Assembly (NCBI GenBank): GCA_026075535.2
Contig: AP026548.1
Coordinates: 4,526,001 to 4,590,000 of the forward strand
Length of the DNA: 64,000 nucleotides
Direction of reading: 5' to 3'
From: Tricholoma matsutake
Taxonomy: Eukaryota; Basidiomycota; Agaricomycetes; Agaricales; Tricholomataceae
Each line of letters begins with the position of its first letter. Position 1 is the stretch's first letter. The translations under genes were made by a program, and so were the position numbers. The notes beneath the pieces are model-generated. The model did no database searches. It saw only the letters and a program-made list of their open reading frames with translations, and was not told the DNA's origin. Of this stretch, positions 1 to 10,332 are shown one piece after another.

Positions 1-3000
1 GAGTCGCTGTTCTCCATAGGTATTGCCGGGACGGTTTGGGATTTTCCTCTGCCTGCCTGATCGACGGGGCAATTGCTGCCATTCCTGTTGATCTTCACGT
101 CTTGGACGAAAGTCCTCAGTGCTAACTGGAGGCGGCGGAGGAGGAGCGTTAGTCGCATCGTCATGCGCCTTTTGCTCGCTTGGTAAATCATCATCATCTT
201 CTGATGATGGAGGAAGGGGCGGATTTTGTGGCGGTATAGGGTCATCGCCATCCGTTCCAGATGAGTGGTCGTCATCTTCTGGTTCTGGTGGAAAATCACC
301 AAGGTCTGTCTTGGCAGGAGTTTTAGCTCCGGGACAGCATGGGAACATCGTTTCATCAAATAGTGCCGTAGCACCAATGAATATTGCGCCGTTTCGTCGC
401 ATGAAACGATATGCTTTAATGCCATCTTCTACTCCAAGGTACGTCATTAGCTCCGATCGAGGAGACAATGTTGTTGGACGTTTTTCCTTTGGTAGATAGA
501 CATAAGCACCGCAACCGAAGACCTTCAGATTGTTTAGATCTGGGCGGACCTTTGTCAGGTCCTCAAAAGGTGTCAGCCATTTCAGGCGCCTTATTGGGGT
601 TCGGTTGTATAAATGTGTTGCATGTTCTATGCAAAATTCCCACCATGATTGTGGTAGACAAGCGGTGAATCGCAGGGTTTGCGACTTTTCCATTATTGTC
701 CTTATGGCGCGCTCTGCGCGCCCGTTCTGTTGATGAACGTGGGGTGCAGACATCTCTATTTTGATGCCTAAATCCTTGAGCTGTTTTTGTAGCTCACGAT
801 CCTTGAACTCCCCCCCTGGATCGACACGCCAGCGCTTGATTGTAGCGCCATATTGGGTCTTAGCCATTGCTAGAAATTGTCTAATCGCTGCAGCAGCGTC
901 AGATTTCTTTCTGAGACATTGGACCCAAATATGTGACGTTTTGTCATCCAGAAATACAATGAAGTATTTATGTTTGTGGTACGATAGTACCGGGAGTTCC
1001 TTTAGGTCGGAATGTATTAATTCAAAGGATTTGTCAGCTCGTGAGTCTGACTCGGGAAAAGATTTTGAGGTCATTTTCCCTTCTGCACACCCTGGACATA
1101 TAATTTTGTCTTTAGGAATAATTAAATTCCTTGGGAATTTTATGGTGCTTTTAGGCATTTTCCCTAGCGCCTCTTTGGATGGGTGTCCAAGTCGCCTATG
1201 CCAAGTCAAGTAGTCAGCGACATAAATGGTCGCGACATTAACCTTTTTGGTGCTCAATATATGAGTCCGAGCCCAATAGATCGTGTCATTCCTCCTTAGA
1301 GGGACACAATGCATGATTGGGTTTCCATGCTCGATGAATGAAATGTATGCGGAGGAACCACGCACATCACTTCCGTCTTGTAAAAAGACCCCCATTGACA
1401 TCAATCGAGTATTAATGTCGGGTATGTAGTAGACGGGGTATAGTCGCGTTTCACGCGTCTCTGACTTCCCATTACATACTACCTGGTGCCTAATGAAGAC
1501 TGCTCCTTTTCCTACTATATGAGTAGTACCAGTGGCCGTTTGGACCAAGGTAGAGTCCTTTCTCGGTAAAGGCTCGTAAGAAGCGAAATCTTTCATTTCA
1601 CCAGTGAAGTGTTTTGATGCGCCTGAATCCATGATCCAGTCGGCACCTTTCTTACAATCTCCCTTTGCACACATAGCACATATATTAAGATCTACATAAT
1701 TCCATGATACATTTAATAGCGGTAAAATTTCACATGAAAAGTTCGCTGTATTCATAGGAATTTTAATCTTAGTGCTTGTGGCAGGGAAAAGGACTGACCT
1801 GTCATCATACGCCCCTGTGTCAAGGGGTTCATCGACGAGCATTTCGTCGACGGCTTTCCACACTTCCTCGTCAGTTACCGGAGGTTCGGATCCGAGGGAG
1901 ACGGTATCGTCTTCTACCTCCTCGATCGTAGCCTCGGTTTCTGGCTCTATCCTCCTTCTCTTACCTTCTCGCACCGTAAGGTGCTCTTCCAGCGGTCGCA
2001 GATTTTTCGCGGTGCGCGGAAGTTGCATGCGCTCGAGGGTGTCTCGAGCTTGCTGATATTCGGTGTAAACCGAACGAGAAGAAGAGGCCGCGCCCGTATA
2101 TGCCTGTGCAGGCGGTCGGCGGCGAGGATCCCTTGTGGGAGTGTGTTCGCGTCGCTCGATGCACTGTATGAGCGGCATCGGCGGTATGATGGTGCCATTA
2201 CCATTTATGGTGGTAAAGGCGTTGGAGGCGAGGTGGGTATGTTTCTCTTTTGGCTTCTCCTCCTTAGTCTTTCTGTCCCCACGTCGTCCACGTTTTCGGG
2301 ACGAGTCTCCGTTGCTGTTTTGCCCTTCTTTGGGCTGCCATTTGGGGTTTCCCCCCTTGCGCTTAACAGCGGAAAGTTTGTTGGCCTGAGGCTGGCCAGT
2401 GGGCTTTCCAACTGCTGTGCGCCTTGAGGCTTCAGCAACAATGGAGTCCTTGACATGTTTAAATGTCAAGGCGCTAGTGGTGGTCGTGTTAAGGACCGTT
2501 GCAGACAATGAGTCGTACTCGCGCGGCATCGCAGCAAGTAGAATCATCGCCTGTACTAGCTCGGGGATGGCGACGTTAGCAGCCGTGAGGCGCTCAAATT
2601 TGTCAGCCATTCTTGCAATCTCCGGTGCGGGGTTCGCAGCCGGGATTTTGATTGCTATTGCGGACCTAAAGTCCGAAAAGACTTGGGAGGGGCCGTCCAC
2701 ACCATAATCGGTGCGGATGAGGTCCCACACCTCCTCAGCAGTGTCCTTTGTGTTGGCACGCTGCCGAATGGAGGGGGCCAGGCGGAGCACTAGGCTACCA
2801 ATAGCCTGGTCATTTTTGTTGCTCCAGGTCTGGAGCTTGGCATTAGCGTCCGCTACCAAGGTAGCGTTCGTCGCCGTCAAAGGAGGCGCCGGGGGCGGTT
2901 TTTGCTCCGCCCCGCTAGTTATTTGCCAGAGGCCCTGAGACCTGAGCCACGCCTTCATTGAGTCGGCCCATAAGATGTAATTTGATCCGTCGAAAGTTTG

Positions 3001-3027
3001 AACGAGTTTTTCAAGAGTTGAAGACAT
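1..3027 (-). CDS. Ty1/Copia Gag-Pol polyprotein, intact but cut by window edge
   Basis: An uninterrupted minus-strand frame of 1009 codons begins at an ATG whose first base is 3027 and runs off the left edge; I checked every triplet and found no stop. Order: Copia Gag (residues 1 to about 220), a basic linker rich in K/R, protease with the DSG triad (Asp467), a zinc-binding pre-integrase block ending in CPGC, then the integrase core with Asp674, Asp736 and Glu772 (a D,D35E spacing). The frame then enters the hinge before the reverse transcriptase, which must lie left of the window. The polyprotein makes the particle, processes itself and inserts cDNA. No canonical CCHC knuckle is visible; only CAMC-x4-C just before the protease. 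CGA codons are still present, so decay is slight and the copy is probably young. Reverse transcriptase and RNase H cannot be judged. Confidence 0.93.
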   Translation of the reverse strand, partial: MSSTLEKLVQTFDGSNYILWADSMKAWLRSQGLWQITSGAEQKPPPAPPLTATNATLVADANAKLQTWSNKNDQAIGSLVLRLAPSIRQRANTKDTAEEVWDLIRTDYGVDGPSQVFSDFRSAIAIKIPAANPAPEIARMADKFERLTAANVAIPELVQAMILLAAMPREYDSLSATVLNTTTTSALTFKHVKDSIVAEASRRTAVGKPTGQPQANKLSAVKRKGGNPKWQPKEGQNSNGDSSRKRGRRGDRKTKEEKPKEKHTHLASNAFTTINGNGTIIPPMPLIQCIERREHTPTRDPRRRPPAQAYTGAASSSRSVYTEYQQARDTLERMQLPRTAKNLRPLEEHLTVREGKRRRIEPETEATIEEVEDDTVSLGSEPPVTDEEVWKAVDEMLVDEPLDTGAYDDRSVLFPATSTKIKIPMNTANFSCEILPLLNVSWNYVDLNICAMCAKGDCKKGADWIMDSGASKHFTGEMKDFASYEPLPRKDSTLVQTATGTTHIVGKGAVFIRHQVVCNGKSETRETRLYPVYYIPDINTRLMSMGVFLQDGSDVRGSSAYISFIEHGNPIMHCVPLRRNDTIYWARTHILSTKKVNVATIYVADYLTWHRRLGHPSKEALGKMPKSTIKFPRNLIIPKDKIICPGCAEGKMTSKSFPESDSRADKSFELIHSDLKELPVLSYHKHKYFIVFLDDKTSHIWVQCLRKKSDAAAAIRQFLAMAKTQYGATIKRWRVDPGGEFKDRELQKQLKDLGIKIEMSAPHVHQQNGRAERAIRTIMEKSQTLRFTACLPQSWWEFCIEHATHLYNRTPIRRLKWLTPFEDLTKVRPDLNNLKVFGCGAYVYLPKEKRPTTLSPRSELMTYLGVEDGIKAYRFMRRNGAIFIGATALFDETMFPCCPGAKTPAKTDLGDFPPEPEDDDHSSGTDGDDPIPPQNPPLPPSSEDDDDLPSEQKAHDDATNAPPPPPPVSTEDFRPRREDQQEWQQLPRRSGRQRKIPNRPGNTYGEQRL

Positions 3028-3044
3028 GATTCTGTGGTGGCAGC

Positions 3045-3489
3045 TGTTAAAAGCGCTCAATCAGTCTTTTTACTCAATAAAACACGTTTAACATTCTCAG
3101 GAGAAAACACTCCTTCAGAGTGGTTAACCCTAGTCAACCTAGGTTTTATATGCAGCTCGCAGGGAGCGCAATGCAGCTCACGAAGAGCGCAAGGTTATAA
3201 TGTGGAGACGATGAAGTCAACGTCGTTCGCAGCTAATTAAAGCGCGTTCGCGACGTGCCCAGCAGGGCCCATAACCTGTTGGAGCAGACTATATACGCTG
3301 CACAGGGGAAGAGACTACACGTTCCTTACAACCTACCTGGGGTTTAGTTAGACTTACAGCTAGGGTTAGCAGAGGTAAGAACACTGTATTCCTACTACGG
3401 TACAGGTTCTCCTTATATACATAATATTAAGGATGTCACATGACTCGGGAATGTGTTTACCGCATGTATGCGCAGTAAGCGCAGTAACA
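3045..3489 (-). repeat. 5' LTR of the Copia element
   Basis: The 445-bp block begins TGTTA and ends TAACA on the plus strand, a perfect 5-bp inverted end pair, and stops 17 bp before the Gag ATG of the minus-strand Copia frame, exactly where a 5' LTR should end. On the minus strand it contains TGTATATAAGG, a good TATA box. The base pairs just outside (3490-3494, TGCGT) should recur beyond the missing 3' LTR if the ends are right. The 17-bp gap between LTR and ATG does not start with TGG, so a conventional tRNA 3'-end primer site is not obvious. Confidence 0.8.
3412..3419 (-). promoter_or_regulatory. TATA box in Copia LTR
   Basis: TATATAAG on the minus strand, about 70 bp inside the LTR end and upstream of the Gag start. 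It is the likely RNA polymerase II promoter of the element. Confidence 0.5.
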
Positions 3490-4025
3490 TGCGTATGCTG
3501 CATGTATCGCCTCATGTATACATGTGTATGCTGCATGTATTGCCTCATGTATACAGCATGCATCAGGGATTAATTTCAACACATGCTTACAGAACAATTG
3601 CATTGCATCCTTAAGTTTATCCTTGTGTGGAAGCAGGCTCTTGAAGCGATCGGAATCTTCTTGACTAAGTTCAATGGCAGTAGTAGAAGTTTTCAGAGGA
3701 CAGGAGAGAAGACAGATGAATAAGTTGGAGCCAAACAGTGCGAATTGGTTTGTTTGAAAGGGTGATGTTGCCTCAGGGATTGAATGAAATTGACATGTGT
3801 GCATATGCTTGAAGACCTGGACAGCAATATTTGAGACTGCGCAGATGTTCAAAGTATCTGATACCGATTCATGTTTGCTGTTCCTGCCGCCAGTTTTTGA
3901 ATACAATGCAATCACTTTGAGGGACTATTTAAGGTGGGTGTCATAAGGTGTATTTGTTGGTGGATACTGCTTTCCAAGACCAATCCAGTCAGTTTCTATG
4001 AAAGATGGGACAGATGCCAAATCGA
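3457..4025 (-). pseudogene. Unidentified protein fragment, interrupted
   Basis: A minus-strand frame reads coherently from about 4025 to 3570, with one internal TAG near 3927. It contains the segments DWIGLGKQYPP and SPFQTNQFALFGSNLF, and a charged stretch SQEDSDRFKSLLPHKDKLKDAM. I do not recognise the family. The same frame continues on the far side of the solo LTR at 4622-4700 (ending in HMGDNF), so the insertion split an existing reading frame. The last residues run into the tandem duplication and the Copia LTR and are not original. It could be host or transposon derived. Confidence 0.35.
3494..3558. repeat. 33-bp tandem duplication beside the Copia LTR
   Basis: Two adjacent, nearly identical 33-bp units built on TATGCTGCATGTAT and CTCATGTATAC lie directly next to the LTR boundary. 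They translate on the minus strand as a HEAIHAAY repeat at the end of the neighbouring open frame, which is probably fortuitous. Confidence 0.7.
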
Positions 4026-4030
4026 GAAAG

Positions 4031-4621
4031 TGTTAAGTACTGAGCTAGATGGGGAAGTCGTCAGAATTCCAGTCATACCCAGATGATAGAAGTTGTAAAG
4101 GATGGATCGAGTAAGACAGGGAATCCTACAGAAATCTGGGGCAGGGTTTACTTGATGTGTCATACCAAGTGGGGGAGCAGAAAGGACTTGGCTTCAACTT
4201 ATAAGAAGTTGTGCCCTTCTCCTCGTCAAGTGTCCTAATTTCAAGGCAAGGGTAAGGAAGATGACCAGAGGTCCGGAGAATTTCCAGAGAGGATGAGCAA
4301 GAGTTCAAGATCGACTTAAGAAAGTAATTGGAGTTTTTAAAGGGGATAGAATTAAGTGGGAGACTTGGTTGATTTACAAACTGCTGATACAAGACAAAAG
4401 CAGCTTAAATACTAAAGTCCAGAGGTGATAGGGGTTTCCAAGGCTGTGATAATTGCAAACTGGCTTCTGAGATAAATAACCTGAAACCATTTCATCGAAT
4501 TGGAAATGAGGGAATTTCACCTCTAGGCAGTGCTGCTGATAGGAGGTGGGCTGTGATGCAAGGTGGCCAGGAAGGGGGCAGAAAATGATCAGAAATCCAG
4601 TCGAGAGAATCAGTCTTGACA
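4031..4621 (-). mobile_element. Solo LTR of Gypsy family A, diverged subfamily
   Basis: Plus-strand ends TGTTAAGTACTGA and CTTGACA match the ends of the family-A LTR at 15227-15932 in reverse orientation, and the middle shares the GGACTTGGCTTCA block. Perfect 5-bp target duplications GAAAG lie at 4026-4030 and 4622-4626. At 591 bp it is shorter and more diverged than the other copies, so it is an older subfamily. A solo LTR with an intact duplication is the product of recombination between the two LTRs of a former full element. Confidence 0.9.
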
Positions 4622-4734
4622 GAAAGTTATCACCCATATGGAGATTGAATGGATAAACTGAGATAGAGCAGGACCAGAGCACAGTGATCAGCCCGTTCAA
4701 CCATTGTGAGAAAAAAAAACTTGAGATGTCCTGA

Positions 4735-4850
4735 TCCAAAAAACACAGCACACCAGAATTGAACTCAAAACCTCACAGACAGACCAGATAGTACACTTGT
4801 TACACAGCACTTAGCCATTACACTATTGAGACATATGTCTGGACAGGATC
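4735..4850 (-). ncRNA. tRNA-like relic (SINE or tRNA pseudogene)
   Basis: On the minus strand a box-A-like TAGTGTAATGGCTAAGTGC is followed after about 40 bases by a box-B-like GAGTTCAATTC and then by a run of six T, the layout of an RNA polymerase III gene. Stems are imperfect and no clean cloverleaf forms, so this is a relic or the head of a SINE rather than a working tRNA. Confidence 0.4.
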
Positions 4851-5000
4851 TAGGATGATCATTGAGAGGGCGACATGTCTGGACAAATCACCCAGCTGTT
4901 TTTGCCTTCACCCCCCAAAATGTCTGGAATTTCACCCAGCTGATTGGTCAAATTTGATGAAAAATGTCTGGATTGGGACCCAGCCTTAGTAGGGATATTC
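4832..5000. repeat. Degenerate ATGTCTGGA repeats
   Basis: Four copies of ATGTCTGGA, three followed by CACCCAGCTG or GACCCAGCC, are spaced 30-50 bp apart. They look like a decayed minisatellite or the subterminal repeats of an unknown DNA transposon; no ends or target duplication were found. Confidence 0.4.
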
Positions 5001-6949
5001 CGGGGTCCTACTATAGGCCCTTTCAAAAATTGCTTGTTTATGTCTTTTTGTTTGTTCCATCAGTGATGTGATGTGCCATGGGTGTGCCAGTAGCGAGCAA
5101 GGTTGGTCAATGTTTATCGGCACATCGGCATTTGGCTAGCATCATTGATGGGACCAAATACGGCATATAAACAACCGTTTTGCCAAAGGGACCTATCATT
5201 CTGCAAATAGCTGTGATACATCATGCACGCTCCCGCCATTGTTTGGATCACATGATGGCATCAAAAACTTGACTGTTTTACCTTTTAGCACCTTCCCGAG
5301 AGCTCAGATACAAATAATCCACTATGATCAAGGTAACCAAAGTGTGCTGTTGGTGCAGAAGCGATGTGCGACGACCTCCTGCAGATGGCCAAAGATGAAA
5401 GCAGAATGGTATGTTGATGGTATGTTCCTTTTATTCCATTGGTCAAACAGCTCATAAGCTCGCCTTGAGCATTATTCTGATCGGATTACAGCACATTATT
5501 CCCTGCCCCCAACACTTGATGAACTACCTGGTTGACACCATCAGGCTTCTGTCACTGCTAACATCAGGGAACCGGTACGATGAAGTGGTAGGTGAGGGTT
5601 AGGGGTATGTGAAATTAGCAATATTGCAAACAAATTGCAAACAGCCATTGTTGGGAGTCACGTCAATGACCAAATGATACAGCTGTGTGGGAATAGATGA
5701 AGGAAGAGTGTAAATGCTCTGCCAATGATTAACCAAGCATAGTCACCCGCTGGCATATGACCCTGGTTGCAATAGTTGCACCCCAGCTGTAAGCCCTGGT
5801 TGTAATAGTTGCACCCCAGCTGTAAGTGCCTGGAAATTGGTAGCACACTGGTTTACCTGGCAAATGGTGTTGGCCAGAAGCACTTGGGTTATAATAGTGG
5901 CTCCCCATCGCTCAGTATCTCACTTGGTCCAAGAGACAGGTTAGACAAAAAGGGAGAGGGTGCAATTCCCTCCCATGCCAAGTCAGATCCTACACTGAAA
6001 CCTGCCCCCTATTCACTGTGTCAACAAATTACCCTTTGAAGCAAAAAACAAGCATGCCAACAATGTCACAGGAGTCTAGTAAGAGGAGAACAAGGGTCAC
6101 ATCAAGAAGATATACAAAATAATGACATGGGGGGGAAAGCTATAAGCAGAGTTAAGGAACCTGATCATCTTAGTTACATAATTAATATACATGAAGGGGT
6201 TCATCCAGGTCATGGGTACATTGGAGCAGATCTGGGGGTATGTATGCCATGAATAGATAAACAACAGTATATGACTCTGTACATATGGTTCGCCACAATC
6301 GGAGAATAAACTGGAAAGAAAAGAAGAATATTGTATGACCTTGAGTTGCTGTGGGGAAATGAATGCCATAAATCATTTTTCTGCAGCATGTGCACAGCTA
6401 TTTGCTTGCTTCCAGTTTTGCAGGATTTCATGTGTATGCTTCAACTCATGCTATGGTGTTATGCGCTTAGTCACCCCTACATTTGGACAGCAGCATATTA
6501 TAGTTATATTACGGTGATTGATGGACATTGGAGGTGATGGTACTAGTAGGGTAACATTGGAAATACAAATTTTATTCATTCTACATGACCCAACAACAAA
6601 AAGCACAAACAGAACCAGCAGCTCAAGCCTGAAGCCAAAGCACAAAAACAACACACATTTGAAGATGGAGAGACTGGAAAGATAGTCTCCAACACAGAAT
6701 TAACAGAAGAAAGTGATGTTGAATGTACTGGTTGGACTGACAGTATCAATCATGTCCTTACAGGTCAAAAAGTTCAGTTCCATCTCACAGAAGGGTTCCC
6801 AAGTGTGTCAAGAGCACGTTGCAGCAGCCTTGGACACATAAATTACCTTTCTAGGCAGGTTTAAATAATAGCAGTGGAATCAGGTAGGAGCAATGATAAT
6901 ATTTCCATTAATTTTGAGTATTTTGTAAATCCCTTTTGGGGATTTGTTC
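5001..6949. other. No recognisable gene
   Basis: AT-rich sequence with only short, unsupported open frames on both strands. Apart from a 33-bp tandem duplication near 5.8 kb, I see no domain, terminal repeat or RNA gene. Confidence 0.5.
5760..5826. repeat. 33-bp direct tandem duplication
   Basis: CCCTGGTTGYAATAG followed by TTGCACCCCAGCTGTAAG occurs twice in a row with a single difference. A simple local duplication. Confidence 0.8.
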
Positions 6950-6954
6950 CCCTC

Positions 6955-7139
6955 TGTAGTGAGTTGGGAAAGGTGTAGCTTAGCTCAACGATCCACAATG
7001 ACACAACTAACATATATTATGGGGGGTTGACAGTTTAAGCTTACATACTAGTTAGTAATCTGCTGGTTTTATAGGAACCAGCAGCATTGTAATGTAATAT
7101 GTACAGATAGTCCGGCCTGGGGGGGCCGGGATCACTACA
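6955..7139 (-). repeat. 3' LTR of element G
   Basis: 185 bp, perfect 8-bp inverted ends TGTAGTGA/TCACTACA. On the minus strand it is preceded by the polypurine tract at 7140-7151. It differs from the other LTR by scattered, mostly transition changes. Confidence 0.85.
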
Positions 7140-7171
7140 CTCTCCCCCTTTAGCTTCATCCCTGGGTGAAG

Positions 7172-7537
7172 CTAACAAACGGGAAGAAGACCTTGAGCAT
7201 TGGTGCACAGGGAAATATAAATAGAGACTGAGTCACACTCTGGAAACTCTGGAAGGATAACCACCTGGCCTGGCCAGTGGCAATGATCAATCACATGAAA
7301 CTTGAAAGGGAAAGGCTGAGTAACCTCTGAGGAACTCAGCAAGCAGAAGATATAACAAAGTAATGCTTGGGAAACTTTGTTGGGAAGATCACACTTGACC
7401 CTGCAAGTGGTCAGGACCCTGGGAGTTCTCAGACTGTGGCAAACACGCAAACATGTTTGATTGTGGCGGTGTGACATGTGACTTTTGTCATGTGTCCAAA
7501 CTTGATGCACAATTGTCAAGTTGCTCTCACACCACAC
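7172..7537 (-). CDS. Unidentified 121-codon frame in element G
   Basis: This open frame reads in the transcription direction of G and ends 32 bp before its 3' LTR, the position of a Pol or accessory C-terminus. It begins MWCESNLTIV and contains HVIDHCHWPGQVVILPEF, but I recognise no domain. It overlaps the first part of the antisense gene-like sequence, so one of the two is a shadow. Confidence that it is a real protein is low. Confidence 0.25.
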   Translation of the reverse strand: MWCESNLTIVHQVWTHDKSHMSHRHNQTCLRVCHSLRTPRVLTTCRVKCDLPNKVSQALLCYIFCLLSSSEVTQPFPFKFHVIDHCHWPGQVVILPEFPECDSVSIYISLCTNAQGLLPVC

Positions 7538-8490
7538 TGGTGAACAATGTGTACATTGTTCACCTTGGTTCCTCAGGGGGTGGTGCTCCCCAAGTCTCTC
7601 GCCAACTCTGTCTGTCCCCCTGTGGAGGTCAGAAGCCCATGGAGCCAGGTAAGTATGACCCTTTACCTTGGTCTGTATGAGGTTCTAACAAAGTTCTTGA
7701 CTTTGTTTTAGGTATAATGTCTGGAGTTGAATGTTTCTCATGCATGGCATGACATGGACACCATCTCAACACCTCAAGAACACAATGCCATGTTTCTCGA
7801 GGGAAATGCAGAAGGTTCGAGGATATGGCCGCTTGGGGACTTATGCACCACAGGGTGCATATGGGGTTGAATCACAGGTAATACTCTTACCTGTATATTT
7901 GAGGACAGTGCCATGGTTTACTAACATTGAGTTTGGCAGAACAACAAATTTTGTCAATCTGGCAGGACTCAACACCAAAATGACAACAACAACAACTGTG
8001 ATGCGATTTCATGGGAAATCATGGATTGATTGATGATATGGCCCTTTGAGGGTCGTTTGAGGGTTGGTAATGCATGCGGGGATGGGTTAGGGCTTGGGAT
8101 ACAGGTGGGTCCCTCACCTGTATCGTTGAGGACAGTGTCATGGGCACTGTCCATCATTGGCTGACGCTTTCCTTTACAGAACAGTATACTTCGTCATTCT
8201 GGCAAGGACCGGCATCATCAAGAGGACAACAGCAACTATGTGATTCCATAGCGAATCATGGATGCATTGATGATATGGCCACTGAGGGTCCATATAGGTT
8301 TTCATTACATGATTGCTAGCGGAATTGCAGGGGGAATGACGATACGGCCACTTGGGGGTCATACAGGGAATCAAGATGTGTTTTTGACCACCTACAATGA
8401 GGTCCTTCAATTTCTCAGCATGGCCTTCAGCATTGAAGGCATGGTTGTCTCATCTAGTGGCAAGACCCATTGGTTCCTGTATATCTGAGA
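7453..8490 (+). pseudogene. Intron-bearing gene-like sequence, antisense inside element G
   Basis: Three well-formed fungal introns lie on the plus strand: 7649-7711 (GTAAGT, branch TTCTAACA, end TTTTAG), 7878-7939 (GTAATA, branch TACTAACA, end GGCAG) and 8105-8179 (GTGGGT, branch GGCTGACG, end TTTACAG). Introns 2 and 3 are related, sharing GAGGACAGTG-CATGG. The following exons also match (TGATGATATGGCC then GAGGGTC), with a third, partial copy near 8340, so about 225 bp of exon plus intron was duplicated in tandem. Reading frames are broken, and the phrase I(R)PLGG HTGN recalls a WD-type or lectin-type repeat without allowing a firm call. Being antisense to G, its introns would not be removed from the element's RNA. 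Confidence 0.45.
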
Positions 8491-8722
8491 AATGAACCAT
8501 TCTCAGATGCTGGGCTCCCTCGATGGCGATGACTCTATGTCATTTGTTTATGTTGGCCTTTCTTTCCTTACAACCCTTCTGCAGCTGGGGGGCTTGCCCA
8601 GCAGACTCACTGTATGCTTGTTGCTCAATGAGCAGCAGGGAACTGCTGGCTATAACTCCAGCTTGGGAGTGGGCCAGTTTAGTAAAACAGTCCACAAGGT
8701 CTCTCACCTCTCGACTAAGTTG

Positions 8723-8915
8723 TCTCCTACCTCTAAACCCTCAACTTGAAATTAGGACACCAGACAAGGTGAAGGGCGCAGCATCTTACAAGCTGAAGCC
8801 AAGTCCTTTCCATTCCCCCTCCTGCAGAATCCGCATTGACCTGACAATCTCCCGCTATCATCACCCGCAGTGTCTGGATGGATTCCAAAGCAGCCTCTAG
8901 GATCAGTTCTTAACA
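8723..8915 (+). repeat. Truncated 5' LTR of Gypsy A
   Basis: Aligns with the final ~190 bp of the 3' LTR (from CTCCTACCTCTAAACC to CAGTTCTTAACA) at about 90 percent. Sequence left of 8723 does not match the rest of the LTR. Confidence 0.85.
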
Positions 8916-9144
8916 GTATATATGAACTCACACTTCACTCGTCTCTTCTCCTATGACCCCAACCGAAACTCGCCAGTGCACAACCAGAAACTCTCAGCGC
9001 GCTGGTACCATTCCAGGGATCTCTGCAATTCAGCGATCCACACTTCCTAGCCCACAACCTGCCTCAACATTCGGAGTAACTTCCAGACCTTCCAACATTT
9101 TCTGACAAATCGGTTTTGGAGCCCCATCAATCAGTGCAAACCTC

Positions 9145-10332
9145 ATGTCTACTCAAGCTCAACAATCTCCCATGAATCTGGAAGAACCCCAACCCACGAC
9201 TCCCCTTGAGTACATAGGGGGCATCAACCAGCCTGAACCCTATGGGTTGGAAGATTGTGGTCTAGAGGATGGACCTCCCGGCGGACCCGACAGCCCTAGT
9301 GGTCCGGACGGCCCTGGGGGTGACCCCGATCCCAGTGATCCTGATGATCAACCTCCCACAGGGGGAAACCCTGATCCAGGGGATAGGTTCATAGATGTTC
9401 TTTACAACCTCTCGGAGAGTATCCGCACCCTCCGACAAAATAACGCACCCAAGACCGAGAAAATCAAAGTTCGCGACCCCGACACCTTCGATGGCTCCAA
9501 CCCAAAGAAACTTAGAGACTTCCTAGTCTCATGTAACCTTCATTTCTGCGACCGTCCACATGTATTTTCTTCTGATGAGAAAAAGATCATATTTATCCTT
9601 TCTTATCTCAAGGGATCAGCTCTCAGCTGGTTTGAGCCTGGTCTTAACGACCTGACCGATTCTGCACACTGGATGTGGGATTATGAGGCTTTTCTCGCCA
9701 AACTAGAGAGTAATTTCAGCCCGCACGACCCACTCGGGGATGTGGAAAAAGCTCTTTCCAATTTAGCAATGAAGAAAAGTGGTCACATCACAAAGTATAA
9801 CATTGACTTTTGGGAATTAGCTTCTAGGGTCAACTGGAATGAGGCAGCCCTCCGTGACCGCTATTTCCGCGGTCTTCCACTCTGACTTTGTATAGAAGTC
9901 CTTTGGGGTGGTAAACCTGACACCCTCGCAGGACTGCGCTTGAAAGTGCAGGACTGTGACAATATCTACTGGATGCAGGAAGATGAAACCCGGTTCGAAA
10001 CTAAGAATTCCAGGAACTCTTCTAACCCTATCAAGAAGGACACCCCCAAAGGTTCCTCCCAGTCCACCAATCAATCCTCGTCGAGCTCTCCTCAGGGAAA
10101 CTCCTCCAACCAGCAGCCCTCCATGACAAAGAACACTTCCAAGTCGTCCATCTCTGACAAGTTGGGGAAGAATGGCAAACTTACTGCGGATGAACAAGAA
10201 CGTTGCATGCGAGAACGACTTTGTCTCTACTGCGGTGAGGAAGGGCACATAGCAGGAAACTGCCTGAAATCCAAAGCTGCAAAAGCCCATGCATCCACTG
10301 TCATTCCTGAGACTACGGACTCGGAAAAATAG
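9145..10332 (+). pseudogene. gag: Gypsy A Gag, one nonsense codon
   Basis: The ATG at 9145 opens a frame with an acidic/proline N-terminus, the retrotransposon Gag helical domain (DPDTFDGSNPKKLRDF, then WFEPGL, residues ~110-250) and one CCHC knuckle CLYCGEEGHIAGNC near 10228-10269. A TGA at 9883-9885 splits it; the frame continues unchanged afterwards, and CGA is the likely ancestral codon. Gag ends at TAG 10330-10332. The heptamer GGAAAAA (10323-10329) touches this stop, and the pol frame is -1 relative to gag, so Pol was probably made by a -1 ribosomal shift there. Gag forms the particle that packages element RNA. Confidence 0.88.

Noticed and set aside
119..2938. Several plus-strand open frames over 60-150 codons
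   Set aside because: They are complements of the intact minus-strand Copia Gag-Pol frame, which shows conserved protease and integrase motifs.
5930..5995. tRNA-like 3' half (GAGGGTGCAATTCCCTCCC)
   Set aside because: No box A or D arm upstream; a chance hairpin is as likely.
6955..7139. The TGTAGTGA repeats as two separate solo LTRs or MITEs
   Set aside because: Flanks match between the left side of the left copy and the right side of the right copy (CCCTC), not around each copy.
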